From: Platanthera guangdongensis
Lineage: Eukaryota; Streptophyta; Magnoliopsida; Asparagales; Orchidaceae
Direction: 5' to 3'
Assembly (NCBI GenBank): GCA_039583875.1
Contig: CM077151.1
Location: 105,480,609 to 105,544,608, forward strand
DNA: 64,000 nt
Shown here in pieces: positions 19,820-29,469 of the stretch. The first letter of the stretch is position 1, and the number at the start of each line of letters is the position of its first letter. The notes beneath the pieces are model-generated. The model made no database searches. It was not told the origin of the DNA and saw nothing but the letters and a program-made list of their open reading frames with translations. The position numbers were made by a program, and so were the translations under genes.

Positions 19820-20845
19820 GACTTGCCTCCGAGTGAGCCTACAGTCCTGCCAGCTAGATGAAAGTCTGGTCAGCGGGTCTGCTCAGAGCCTCCACTCCAA
19901 ATCATCTCCAACCACCGAGTGAGCCTACAGTCCTGCCAGCTAGATGAGAGCCTGGTCAGCGGGTATGCTCGGGGTCTCCACTCCAAACCATCTCCAACCA
20001 CCGAGTGAGCCTACAGTCCTGCCAGCTAGATGAGAGCCTGGTCAGCGGGTCTGCTCAGCGTCTCCCCTCCAAACCATCTCCAACCACCGAGTGAGCCTAC
20101 AGTCCTGCTAGCTAGATGAGAGCCTGGTCAGCGGGTCTGCTCGGGGTCTCCACTCCAAACCATCTCCAACCACCGAGTGAGCCTACAGTCCTGCCAGCTA
20201 GATGAGAGCCTGGTCAGCGGGTCTGCTCGGGGTCTCCCCTCCAAATCATCTCCAACCACCGAGTGAGCCTACAATCCTGTCAGCTAGATGAGAGCCTGGT
20301 CAGCGGGTCTGCTCGGGGTCTCCACTCCAAACCATCTCCAACCACCGAATGAGCCTACAGTCCCGCCAGCTAGACGAGAGCCTGGTCAGCGGGTCTGCTC
20401 GGCGTCTCCACTCCAAACCATCTCCAACCACCGAGTGAGCCTACAGTCCTGCCATCTAGATGAGAGTCTGGTCAGCGGGTCTGCTCGGGGTCTCCTCTCC
20501 AAACCATCTTCAACCACCGAGTGAGCCTACAGTCCTGCCAGCTAGACGAGACTCTGGTCAGCGGGTCTGCTCGGGGTCTCCCCTCCAAACCATCTCCAAC
20601 CACCTAGTGAGCCTACAGTCCTGCCAGCTAGATGAGAGTCTGGTCAGCGGGTCTGCTCGGGGTCTCCACTCCAAACCATCTCAAACCACCGAGTGAGCCT
20701 ACTGTCCTGCCAGCTAGGTGAGAGCCTGGTCAGCGGGTCTGCTCGGGGTCTCCTCTCCAAATCATCTCCAACCACCGAGTGAGCCTACAACCCTGCCAGC
20801 TAGGTGAGAGCCTGGTCAGCGGGCCTGCTCGGGGTCTCCATGCAC
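19820..20845 (+). repeat. 86-bp minisatellite, about 12 copies
   Basis: Tandem 86-bp units such as GTGAGCCTACAGTCCTGCCA, then GCTAGATGAGAGCCTGGTCA, then GCGGGTCTGCTCGGGGTCTC, with point variants between units. The same unit occurs in the opposite orientation at 32085-33180. Relative to their host elements (Tat on minus here, the LARD on plus there) both arrays have the same sense and both lie 3' of the main internal region. 86 is not a multiple of three, so the open frames through it are artefacts. Confidence 0.95.
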
Positions 20846-20956
20846 CCACTCCACTCTTAATGCCATGAAAAAGGACACCTGTGGTTTCATCATATCAGAA
20901 GGACATATAAAGATTGCAAGCATTGAAAAAATTAAAAATGCAATGAGTAAAGAGTG
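20846..20956 (-). other. Spacer between minisatellite and Tat integrase end
   Basis: About 110 bp with no gene; probable 3' untranslated part of the Tat gag-pol transcript (minus strand). Confidence 0.5.
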
Positions 20957-21990
20957 TTATGGATAAAATATCTTTAAATCATCGTTGCTTCGGGCACGAT
21001 CGAGGGGTACCCCGTCCACATCCTGGAGGTAGTACCCTCCCGACTTCAAGACCTCTTTCACTACAAAGGGACCTTCCCAGTTGGGATTGAGCTTTCCTAC
21101 TGATGCTCCTCTGTCTGCTGCGTCCACCTTCTTGAGGACCAAGTCACCCTTCTGGAACTGCTTGATCCTTATATGCATATCAAAGTACTTCGCCATCCGG
21201 CGCTTGACCTCCTCCTGCCGGATCAGCGCCAAGTCCCGGAATTCTTCCACGAGATCAAGTGAGAGTTTTGCTCTTCCTCGTTCTCTGTCATCCATCCTTC
21301 ATCTCCCTTCTTTGCAACGACTGCTCTTGGCGAAATGACGTCGAATTCTATGGGTATGATGACCTCCGAGCCATGGGAAAGTTTAAACGAAGTCTCTCCC
21401 GTAGCGGTGTTTGGTGTGGTCCTCAAGGCCCAGAGGACTGAGGGGAGCTGTTCCATCCAACTTTCTCTTAAGTTCTGCACTTTCTTCTTTAAAAGATTAA
21501 CGATGATCTTGTTTGCTGCTTCTACCTGCCCATTGCTCTGTGGATGATGAACAGAGGCAAAGCGGAGGTCTATGCCCAGCCGGATGCAGAAATCGACGAA
21601 TTCCCTGCTAGTGAATTGTGGTCCGTTATCAGTTACAATGGCCAGCGGTAGCCCATGCCTGCAGATGATCTCTCCCCTTACGAAATTTTTGACCACCTGC
21701 GATGTCACCTTGGCCAACTCCTTCACCTCCAGTCATTTCAAAAAATAATCCACCATAACCAGCAGAAACTTCCTCTGGCCACTAGCCTGGGGAAAAGGAC
21801 CCACCAGGTCTAGCCCCCATATCGCGAAGGGCCAGGCAGTCGTGATTGTTCGTAGCCTCTGGGCGGGAAGGAGTTGGAGGGGGGCGAACTCCTGATACTT
21901 TTGACATCTTTTTGCGAATTCTTCTGCATCTTTCCTGAGGGTTGACCAGAAGTATCCCTACCTCAACACTCTCCCCTCTAAAGTCCGACT
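20957..21990 (-). pseudogene. Tat integrase
   Basis: Minus-strand frames give WPFAIWGLDLVGPFPQASGQ (with nearby breaks), KFLLVMVDYF, IVTDNGPQFTSREFVDFC and RFASVHHPQSNGQVEAANK. The C-terminal KLNPNWEGPFVVKEVLKSGG ends at 20957 with LKIFYP. The catalytic DDE residues are present (D in DLVGP, D in TDNG, E in QVEAANK). A frameshift near 21223-21295 and a stop near 21727 break it. Integrase would insert Tat cDNA. Confidence 0.85.
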
Positions 21991-23631
21991 CCCTGAGTGA
22001 CTCTCACATTCCAGTTCTAGGATTGTCTTTACCTTATCGGGATTGGGTTCTACTCTGGATGGGGTAAGGAGATGCCTTAGAAACTTTCCCCTATTGGCTC
22101 CAAAGACACATTTCAGGGGGTTGAGTCTCATTTTATATTTTCTTAAGGTTCCAAAGGTTTCCTCAAGATCCAAGACATGAGATCTGAGATCCCGGCTTTT
22201 AATCATCAGGTCATCCACATAAACTTCGAGGTTCCGTCCTTTCTGCTCTCAGAAGATCTGATCCATCATTCTTTGATAGGTCGCTCCCGCATTTTTCAAC
22301 CCAAAGGGCATCATGTTAAAACAGAAGCATCCATCCTCCGTGACGAAGGTGACGTCCTTGACGTCCGGAGGGTGCATGCGTATTTGGTGGTATCCTGAAA
22401 ACGCATCTAGAAAACTCATTAGTGAGAAACCGACGGCTGAGTCAACCAGCGCGTCGATTCGAGGCAGATGGTGACAATCCTTAGGACATGCTTTATTCAA
22501 AAGAGAGAAATCTACACACATTCTCCACTTACCCTCTCCCTTTTTTACCATTACAACATTGCTTACCCACCCCAGATACTTACATGCAGACACAAACCCT
22601 GCCTTAAGCAGCTTTTCTACTTCCTCTCTGATGGGTCCGACCATCTTAGTGGCGATGACCCTCTTCTTCTGTTGCACAGGACGAGTGTTGGGGTTGAGGT
22701 TGAGACGGTGGCAGGCCACGTCTGCGTCGACCCCTGACATGTCAGCCGCGTTCCAGGCGAAGACGTCAATATTCCTATGTACGCATGCCTTGATCTCCTC
22801 CTGGTCTTCTGGACTGAGCTCGCCGCTGACCTTTATCTTCTCTTTTCTTCCTTCTTTAGTGAGGATCTCCATCTCTAGTACCTCCACGGATGCCTTCAGC
22901 CTTGACGGCTCATCCTCTTTCTCCTGCTCTCCCAGCATATCCTGTTCTCTGGCTTCCTGGTTCGTTGCCTCGTGCTCCTTAACAGTCACCACCATTTCTT
23001 CCCAAGGCTTCTCCATCTCCAGCTCGCTAGTGCTCCCTCCTTCCAGTAGTGAAACTCTTCTTTTTTCCAACCGGGCTTCCCCCCCGGGTGACCCTCCTGC
23101 TTCCTCCATCTTTCTCTTTTCTTTCCTCCTCCCTCCACCTTCCTTCGACTCCTTTTCCTCTTCCACCTCCATCTCTCCATCTTTCTCTTTCGTCGTTTCC
23201 GGCTCCACCGCAATGCCTCCTACCATCTCCACTTCTCTTTCTCCTCCGTCCTCCTTTTCTTCTTTCTCCTCTTCCATCCCCATCTCTCCACCCTTCTCTC
23301 CCGCCGTTTCCGGCTCCACCGCAATGCCTCCTACAATCTCCACTTCTCTTTCTCCTCCGTCCTCCCTTTCTTCTTTCTCCCCTGCTTCGCCACCGAACTC
23401 CTGCTGCCATCGTTCCATCCTCTTCCCCATCTCCTCGGCCTCTCCCTGCCATGAGATGGTGTTTACCGCCGTCACGTAGCATTCCCTGGCCGCCTTTGAG
23501 TCTCCCCGTACTCTGATTTGGGTACCTCCGACATTGAGCTTCAGGCACTGGTGGAAAGAGGACGGAACACATCTAAAATCACTGATCAAGGGGCGCCCAA
23601 AAATGGCGTTGTAACTGCTGGGGGCATCCAC
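21990..23631 (-). pseudogene. Tat linker and reverse transcriptase, RNase H missing
   Basis: From 23631: NAIFGRPLISDFRCVPSSFH, a Glu-rich linker of about 150 residues containing a duplicated block, then RT. RT has FAWNAADMSGVDADVACHRL, KWRMCVDFSLLNKACPKDC, SFLDAFSGYHQIRMHP, MMPFGLKNAGATYQRMMDQI and, after a frame break at about 22249, YVDDLMIKSRD with the catalytic DD. After NPDKVKTILE the sequence jumps straight to ECESHSGSRTLEGRVLR, which in the second Tat copy lies just before integrase. The RNase H and archaeal-type RNase H domains are therefore deleted. Confidence 0.85.
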
Positions 23632-24073
23632 TATGACAAAACGACAGTTCCTGGATAGCCCCCCCCAGGGTTACCTGGAGTCTCACTTCCCCCTCGACTT
23701 TCTTCCTCTCTCCTGAGAATCCGAACAATGATCCATTCGCTGCCAGCACCCTTCGGTCCTCCACCCTCATCTCGTTAAACACCTTTTTGAAGATAACATT
23801 TACTGAGCTTCCATTGTCGACCAGGATCCGCGATACCGTGAAGTTTTCAATGACAGTGCAGATCACCAGTGCGTCACAGAAGGGGTCTTCATGGACCGGC
23901 ATGTCTTTTCGAGAAAAGGTGATCTTCTCATCCGGGGGAGGGGCTTGTGACGTCGTAGCTACGCTCCGACGGTACATGATATGAAGGCTCGCCTTTCGGG
24001 CAGCCTTGATCCCCACCCCCCATGGATTACTCTGATCCCTCCTCGGTCCCCTACATCCGCTCGATCCACACAC
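23579..24073 (-). pseudogene. Tat protease
   Basis: Open frame with DEKITFSRKDMPVHEDPFCD, the active-site motif ILVDNGSSVNVIFKKVF and RVLAANGSLFGFSGERKK, ending near SYNAIFGRP-type sequence in the next frame. The active site is DNG rather than DTG/DSG; the other copy at 1904 also has DNG, so this may be a family feature. A frameshift lies where the frame passes to the RT frame near 23660, at a C7 run. Confidence 0.8.
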
Positions 24074-25430
24074 CGGTCTTCCTCTCCTGTCCCGGTCACC
24101 TCCACTCTCTGCACCGACCTCTGTTGCTCTCCTGCTCCCCTAGCTCTTCTCATTTCCAAGAATTCCGGGCAGGTAGCTGTTGCGTGACCCTCCTCCTCGT
24201 GGAAGTCACAGTATGGCAACGCTACCTCCTCCCCTCGTCTCCCCTCCTGAGGGTTTCTCCTCCTTCCAGCTCCTGCTCCTGCTCTTCCTCTCTCTCGGCC
24301 TCTACCTCTCCCTTGGCCGATGGCCATAGCTTGCTCCGGCGGGGGTAGTTCCTTCCCCCCTGAGGAAATCCTCTCCCTTGCCCTTGGGCATGGCCTCCCT
24401 GCTGCCTTCATCCCAACTCCTGGTACGCCGGTGCCCTCGACTCTTCTCTTCTCCTCCCTTCTTGCTGTCTCCCTCCTCCTGGTTCTCTTGATTCAACCTC
24501 CGTCAGCCATGCTATCTTTTTTGCAAAAACTGGATTCGCCGCCACCATTGCTATTTCTTTCGCAGCCTTCTCCATCAACCCTTCAAATGACAGTGGTGCC
24601 TTCCGAGTGAGGCTCATCTTGAAGAAGCCCTCCCGTAGTCCCACGATAAAGGCCATCTGGAGGGCGAATTCAGGCATCTCCTGAATATCCAAGATCTCCT
24701 CCTGGAATCTGTCTACATATTGAGCTAGGGACTCGTCCGCCCTCTGCTTAATCAGAAAAATCGACTCCAAGTTCTTCTTCTTCTTCTTCTTCTTCTTTGA
24801 AGTTGAGAAACGCAGCTGAAAGCTCCTGCTCAGGTCTTCGAAGCTGTATATCGAGCCTGTCGGGAGCTGATGAAACCAGTCCCTAGCCTTGTCCTTCAGA
24901 GTGATGGCAAAAAGACGGCACTTGAACGCGTCCGTCATCGGCCTGATCGAAACCGCGTCCTCGAACCATTGCAGGTGTTGGAGGGGATCATCTTTCCCCA
25001 CATAATAGTTCATCTCGGGCTCCCTGAACCCTTCCGGGACGGGAGCTGACAGGATCAACTCGCAGAACGGCGACCCTCTCGCCCCTGGTCTCGCCGCCCC
25101 CACTCGCGCGACAATGTCCCCTGACGAGACGGCGCTAGCAGGGCTCGGGAACAACTCCCTTCCCGTCATGTCTTGCTCGCCTCCTTCCACCATCACTTCC
25201 TTCCCCGGTCGCCTCCCTGGGGCATCTTCTCCCACTCTTGCCGAGATGAGCTCTTCCTGCGGCGCGAGAGCAGGCACCTGAGGTAGTGGGGTCGAGCAAT
25301 CACCCTGTTGCGAGATCCCCTGTAGCATGTTCATAATGCCTTTGATTGACGCCATGAACTCCTCCCTTCCAACGAATCCTCCCAGGTTATCTGACCCATC
25401 GCCGTCTCCTTCTCCATGACCTCCTGTCAT
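23959..25430 (-). CDS. Tat gag
   Basis: ATG at 25430 (MTGGHGEGDGDGSDNLGG) chosen because the frame upstream of it is LTR and leader. Core: EMNYYVGKDDPLQHLQWFED, RLFAITLKDKARDWFHQLP, RSFQLRFSTS, a K8 run, SIFLIKQRADESLAQYVDRF, LREGFFKMSLTRKAPLSFEG. The first frame ends at 24408; the C-terminal Arg/Gly-rich part and knuckle YCDFHEEEGHATATCPEF follow in another frame (24411-23959), so one shift near 24408 separates them. A CTT microsatellite (24775-24795) encodes the poly-Lys run and is probably an expansion. Gag packages the RNA, possibly also that of the non-autonomous relatives. Confidence 0.8.
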
Positions 25431-25465
25431 GAGGTAGCTCGAGATTCTTCCGTGTGGGCTGCGGT

Positions 25466-25482
25466 CCACGCTCACAACACCA
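25466..25482 (-). promoter_or_regulatory. PBS-like segment of the Tat element
   Basis: TGGTGTTGTGAGCGTGG on the minus strand, four bases after the LTR end; two differences from the 17-mer after the LTRs at 3635 and 28820. The left, inverted LTR of this composite lacks any such site. Confidence 0.6.
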
Positions 25483-25486
25483 AAAA

Positions 25487-26175
25487 TGTTGGAACCAGTC
25501 ACCTGGTTCCACCTAGAGTTCGAAACTGAAGCTGCAGCACACACTTACTCTTCTCGAACCACCCTCTCAACGTGAGTCACAAGACCAGAAACAGACCGAA
25601 GGTCTCAGCTCGGAGGTCCCACCTCTTACCCGGAAGAATCTGAAGTTCTCCCCCTCCCTAGCCAATGCCGACCTAGTGCCTCTGAGGAAGAATATGAAAA
25701 GGTTCAACAACCTGTTCAAGACACCTTATCAGTCTATTTATAGGCCTCTGAGTTTGATCTGCAAATAACCATACTACCAAGATACCCTGTATTGGGTCTG
25801 CCAACAGCCAAACTCCGCTGTTCTGAAGTGCTATACGCAGACCACCAAGGGAAAATGGTAAGATTACTTGGGGTAGAAGAGTAAAATCCCCCTTGGGGGT
25901 AAGAAGGTAAAAACACCTTTCTATTATATGGCGAGTGGGGAAATGACTGGCGGGCGGGACGAGCTCACCTGCTCGTCTCGCTGGCCTCCCGCCTTATGGG
26001 AGCCATCTCGCCCTCAAGGGCCAGCCCGCGCCCCAAAGGACGTCTCGCCTACTGCGCCGAGCCCCGTCTCGCCTCCTGCGAGTGGACCACATGGTCCCAC
26101 TCGCCTCTTCAATTCCTCTCGCCCGCTTCTCCGCTCTGCTGCTTGAGCCGCCTCCCGCGAGCCCAAGGTTGTACA
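25487..26175 (-). repeat. Right LTR of the composite element (689 bp), minus orientation
   Basis: On minus: TGTACAACC...GGTTCCAACA. TATA box CTATAAATAG at 25732-25741. This is the 5' LTR of the gag-pol frame. GC-rich U3 with repeated GGCGAG words. Confidence 0.9.
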
Positions 26176-27108
26176 CATGTAATCATTATCTCCTATTTAA
26201 AAAAATATGATGCTTCTTGTGTTTCAAAATAATAAACCTGCTATTAATTTTCCTTCTACTTGTTGTTTTCTCGATTTTCTAATGCCTATATCATATTCTA
26301 ATTTCCAAACCACCAGCTTTCCTTTGGTCTATCAAATTCTTGTATCTCAGTCTAAAGCTATTTCATAATTACAGCAATTCAGAATGCAATAGGAAAGAAC
26401 AATTTATATCCTCTAATGTATTGTTTACTTGATACTTGTAGCAACTAATGAGTTGATCACATTCATCTCCCTTGGAAATTTATATATCATGTGCATGGAA
26501 CATACCATTATGTGAAATATGCATAGTGGTCTTATTGTCTTACCAAAAATGAATATGAGTTGTGGTTGTTGTGGCCAAAAGTTCCTCATTGCCACACCCA
26601 AAGAAAATGAGAGAGAGAGAGAGAGAAAATACTGTGGGTGGAGGAATACTTTGAATTACAACCGTTAGGATGAGAAAAAGGTATGCCAAGGATGGCGAGG
26701 CCAGATATCACATAATACTAATCTTTAGTTGTGCGTGATTTTATTAATTGAATTTGTAGTTACATTATGGATCTCCGGAAATGCCACAGTAAAGGTAGAG
26801 TTTGCAGATACTATAGAGGACATAAATCGAGCTCACCAAAATCGGCGGGCAGCTTGGCGGGATTTCTTTGTATCTGTTACAATACTGTTCACTCCTATTT
26901 ATAGTAGTGGAGTACTTCCCATGCGGGCGGATTCAAGAGAAAAAACTGTCCGGGTACAGGAAAAATGAGTTGACGATGAAAAAAGGGTTAAGTAAGATAA
27001 AAGCAATTACAATGAAAAAAGTGGTTCGACAAACATGATAATGGTGCTCACGTGAGCTGTGGATAAAGACCAAGTGTGTGAGAACTCGCCAGGGGAGTCC
27101 CTGCATGT
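26176..27108 (+). other. X8 gene flank or intron, no exon identified
   Basis: Begins with the right CATGT duplication and should continue intron 3 of the X8 gene. It has a (GA)n microsatellite at 26608-26626. A minus-strand TATA-like CTATAAATAGG at 26909-26919, with surrounding sequence that might be an old LTR, is also present. No exon with convincing splice sites or hydrophobic GPI-type tail was found. Confidence 0.4.
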
Positions 27109-27113
27109 TGAAG
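27109..27113. repeat. Target-site duplication TGAAG (left)
   Basis: TGAAG directly before TGTACAACCCC at 27114 and again at 35624-35628 after the 3' LTR. Confidence 0.95.
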
Positions 27114-28820
27114 TGTACAACCCCGTACCCGGCCGAGTGGGATCCTCCCCAGGGAGCGGGCTCGGGACGTACTGCGAGCGACGATTTGGTGCAGCCCTGT
27201 TCGAGGACGTGCGGGCTCTCGTGCGCGCGTGTGGAGTTTTTAAGTTTTGAGTTATAAAAATATATATATTTACTATGTATATATATTTCTATTTATAATA
27301 TATATTTATTATATATATATATGTTTATATATATATTTATTATATATATATATGTTTATATATATATTTATTATAGATATATATGTGGATATATATACGT
27401 TTAGATAGATAGATGTGAGGAGGGGGGATGAAAAGGGGGGCAGGGCATCGGGCAAAAGCAGAAAAAGAAAACAGGAGCCAGCCGCAGGTTTGCCCTCTCC
27501 CCGATCTCCTCGATTCCCCTCTCTTTCTCGGTGAAGCAGCAAGGGAAGAAGAACCGGCCGCCTGCAGGTGGGGCTCGGCCGCCTGGAGAAAAAGCCGGCC
27601 GCCGGGGGCAAGGCACGACCGCCGGATGCCCGGGCACGGCCTGGAGCTAGGGCACGGCCTGGAGCAGGGCTCGGCCGGGAAGGGAGCCCGACCACCACCA
27701 CGGCCGCTTGGAGCAAGGCTTTGATCGTCCATATACGGCTAGGCTCGGCCAGGAAAATGAAGATCGGGAGTCATTGTTCTCCTCCCTGCGAGGGCTCGGC
27801 CACCACCGGAAAAACGGAGCAAGAGGACGTATTTTTCCATCTCCTCCAGCAAGGGCTCGGCCAAGGAAATAGGGACCGAGTTTCTCCAGCAACGTTCGGC
27901 CACGAGAAGATTGTGATGAGGGTTAGGGCCGGCACCGCCATCAGAAAAATCAGCTAGTAGCCCTTCACCGGGCATCGAGCCTCGTGCAAGATACGCGGCC
28001 GCGACTCCGCCAATATCCGCGCCAAGGGTAACGAAATTTCTCCCTCGGGCATGTGAAGCCCTAAATTTACATATTTGCATGGAGGCCCCTCTTCACCAAT
28101 GGGTGGAGGAAGGGTGCTCTCCGACGGGTTGACGTGTACGTCCCCGCAGTTTATTTCATTTAGTGCCCGGAAGCGTGAGTACGGGTTTAGGCATGCTGTG
28201 TGAAGCCCATCCGGACGTATGAGCCGGATTGGCGATGTTCTGGGGTTCCCGGAGAAGACTCCGAGGAAGTTGTGCATTCTTTATGTAGCGGAAAGCAGCG
28301 GGCTTAAGCCCAAGTTTGTGTCGGCCCTAGAGGACCTTTTTTGTTTATGTTGCCGGCCTGCGTGCCGAGGTATGGAACGTACGTTCCTGTAATTTGAGAT
28401 GCCCGCGATGTTTTTGCTAGTCCTTGAAGGCTTGTGTTAAGTTGGCGGCGATCCAAAAGGGGCTGCGGAAATAGAACTGCTAGGCGAGGTTGTGCTATTA
28501 GGAGGACAGTTAAAGAGCGTTTTGCACAAACCCGAGGTGTCATCCTTGGTTAAGAGGGAGTGAATTTTGAGAGCCTCCCTAGAGGTTTTGGTCGGCCAAG
28601 AGAGCCTTCCAAAGGTGCCCAATCAGCTCAGCATTTGGCTTAGGAGGGGAAGAGCTCGTTAGTCTTCCGGGTGTGTGGTGGGACCTCCACGCTGAGACCT
28701 TGGGCCTGTCCCTCACGTTCCTAGTCTAGAGTCTCGATAGTTCACTCGAGTGTAGTAGGTGCGCGGTCACCCCTCTTTTGAGACCTCGAACTCCACAGAG
28801 ACCGGTTTCCTGTTTCAACA
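27114..28820 (+). repeat. 5' LTR of the LARD-like element (1,707 bp)
   Basis: TGTACAACCCCG...TTTCAACA. TATA-like TATAAAAATAT at 27253-27263, then an AT microsatellite (27256-27400) and a GC-rich part. It carries 21 bp (27566-27586 region) absent from the 3' LTR. Open frames on both strands here are repeated in both LTRs and show no protein signature. Confidence 0.95.
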
Positions 28821-28824
28821 TTTA

Positions 28825-28841
28825 TGGTGCGGTGAGCGTGG
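28825..28841 (+). promoter_or_regulatory. PBS-like segment of the LARD-like element
   Basis: TGGTGCGGTGAGCGTGG, identical to the 17-mer at 3615-3631 of the degraded Tat element; direct evidence that the two share a priming system. Confidence 0.65.
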
Positions 28842-29269
28842 AGGTGACCAGCACAGAAAAACTCAGTCGAACGTCATGGCTATAGAAGAGGAACCAAGTG
28901 ACGGCCAAGGTCATGTGATGAAAGAAGTCCCCTCCCACTCCTCTTTTGTCGCTCCTAACCATCTTGACTTTTCATCTCGAATGTTTCTCAAATGACAAAG
29001 TATAAACTCTCACAGTTGAGAAGTAGCTCTTAAAATAATTTCCCACTAGCTAAAATTTTGAGGTTGGAAAGTGCACAGTCGAAAGGTTGAAGTGTTAGTA
29101 CTAGCATACTGGGTTCAGACTTATGCGAGTCATCTAAGTTTCAGAAAACGTATATTAACAATTATTCTCAAATGTGTGTCTTATAATGAGAGAGGTGGGA
29201 GTAAAAAGAACACTAAAACCAAAGAGTACCACTGCAGCCACGGACCATAACTAATTCATCTGTGCTAGG

Positions 29270-29465
29270 GGGTTTGCTTGCGAAACTGTAGAACGAAATC
29301 CGGAGAACGAAGATGGACCAGGATTAAACTTGTAGCCCTTAATTTAGATGAATGAGCAGCACCACCAGATACATCATGACTTTTCAGCGTAATAACATCC
29401 TGACTGTATTTAGCTAAAAGTCCAGCATAGCATAACCCACCAATACCACTACCAATCATCACCAC
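29270..29465 (-). pseudogene. Captured prolycopene-isomerase-like (CRTISO family) exon fragment
   Basis: On minus: VVMIGSGIGGLCYAGLLAKY, then DVITLKSHDVSGGAAHS, then, one frame over, KGYKFNPGPSSFSGF and STVSQAN. This is the FAD-binding N-terminal block (GSGIGGL, GGAAHS) of carotenoid isomerase or phytoene-desaturase-like flavoproteins, best fitting the CRTISO family as I know it. A one-base loss near HSS/KGYK breaks the frame. It lies inside the LARD-like element and opposite to its sense strand. The rest of the enzyme is absent, so it cannot act. Confidence 0.8.
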
Positions 29466-29469
29466 ACTC

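Larger units (their letters stand above)
8777..26175 (-). mobile_element. Tat-like composite element with inverted terminal LTRs
   Basis: Both outer ends are the U3 terminus TGTACAACC: plus strand at 8777, minus strand at 26175. Both abut the same 5-bp sequence CATGT. Inside, from right to left on the minus strand: LTR, PBS-like site, gag, protease, RT, integrase, and an 86-bp minisatellite. Then comes a plus-strand four-exon gene and the second LTR, in the opposite orientation. A young chromovirus (12645-19789) is nested in the middle. A normal LTR retrotransposon has direct LTRs. The two LTRs look about 95% identical by eye, so this is one family. Whether it arose by one integration or by later rearrangement is open. 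Confidence 0.7.

Noticed and set aside
20288..20696. Overlapping 78-codon frames (GLLGVSTPNHLQPP)
   Set aside because: The unit is 86 bp, not divisible by three; the frames are read-through of the minisatellite. The same applies to 32038-33130.
22559..23479. 306-codon plus-strand open frame rich in Ser/Pro
   Set aside because: Exact antisense of the Tat acidic linker and RT; the minus strand carries clear RT motifs.
8757..26175. Idea that the left LTR (8777-9483) is an ordinary 3' LTR of the minus-strand Tat element
   Set aside because: A 3' LTR of a minus-strand element would show TGTTGGAACC at its left edge; the sequence instead shows TGTACAACC there, so its orientation is opposite.
27309..28622. 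Frames of 60-135 codons in the LARD LTRs, seen twice (also at 34116-35425)
   Set aside because: They are conserved only because the LTRs are duplicates; composition is low-complexity or AT microsatellite and no domain is visible.
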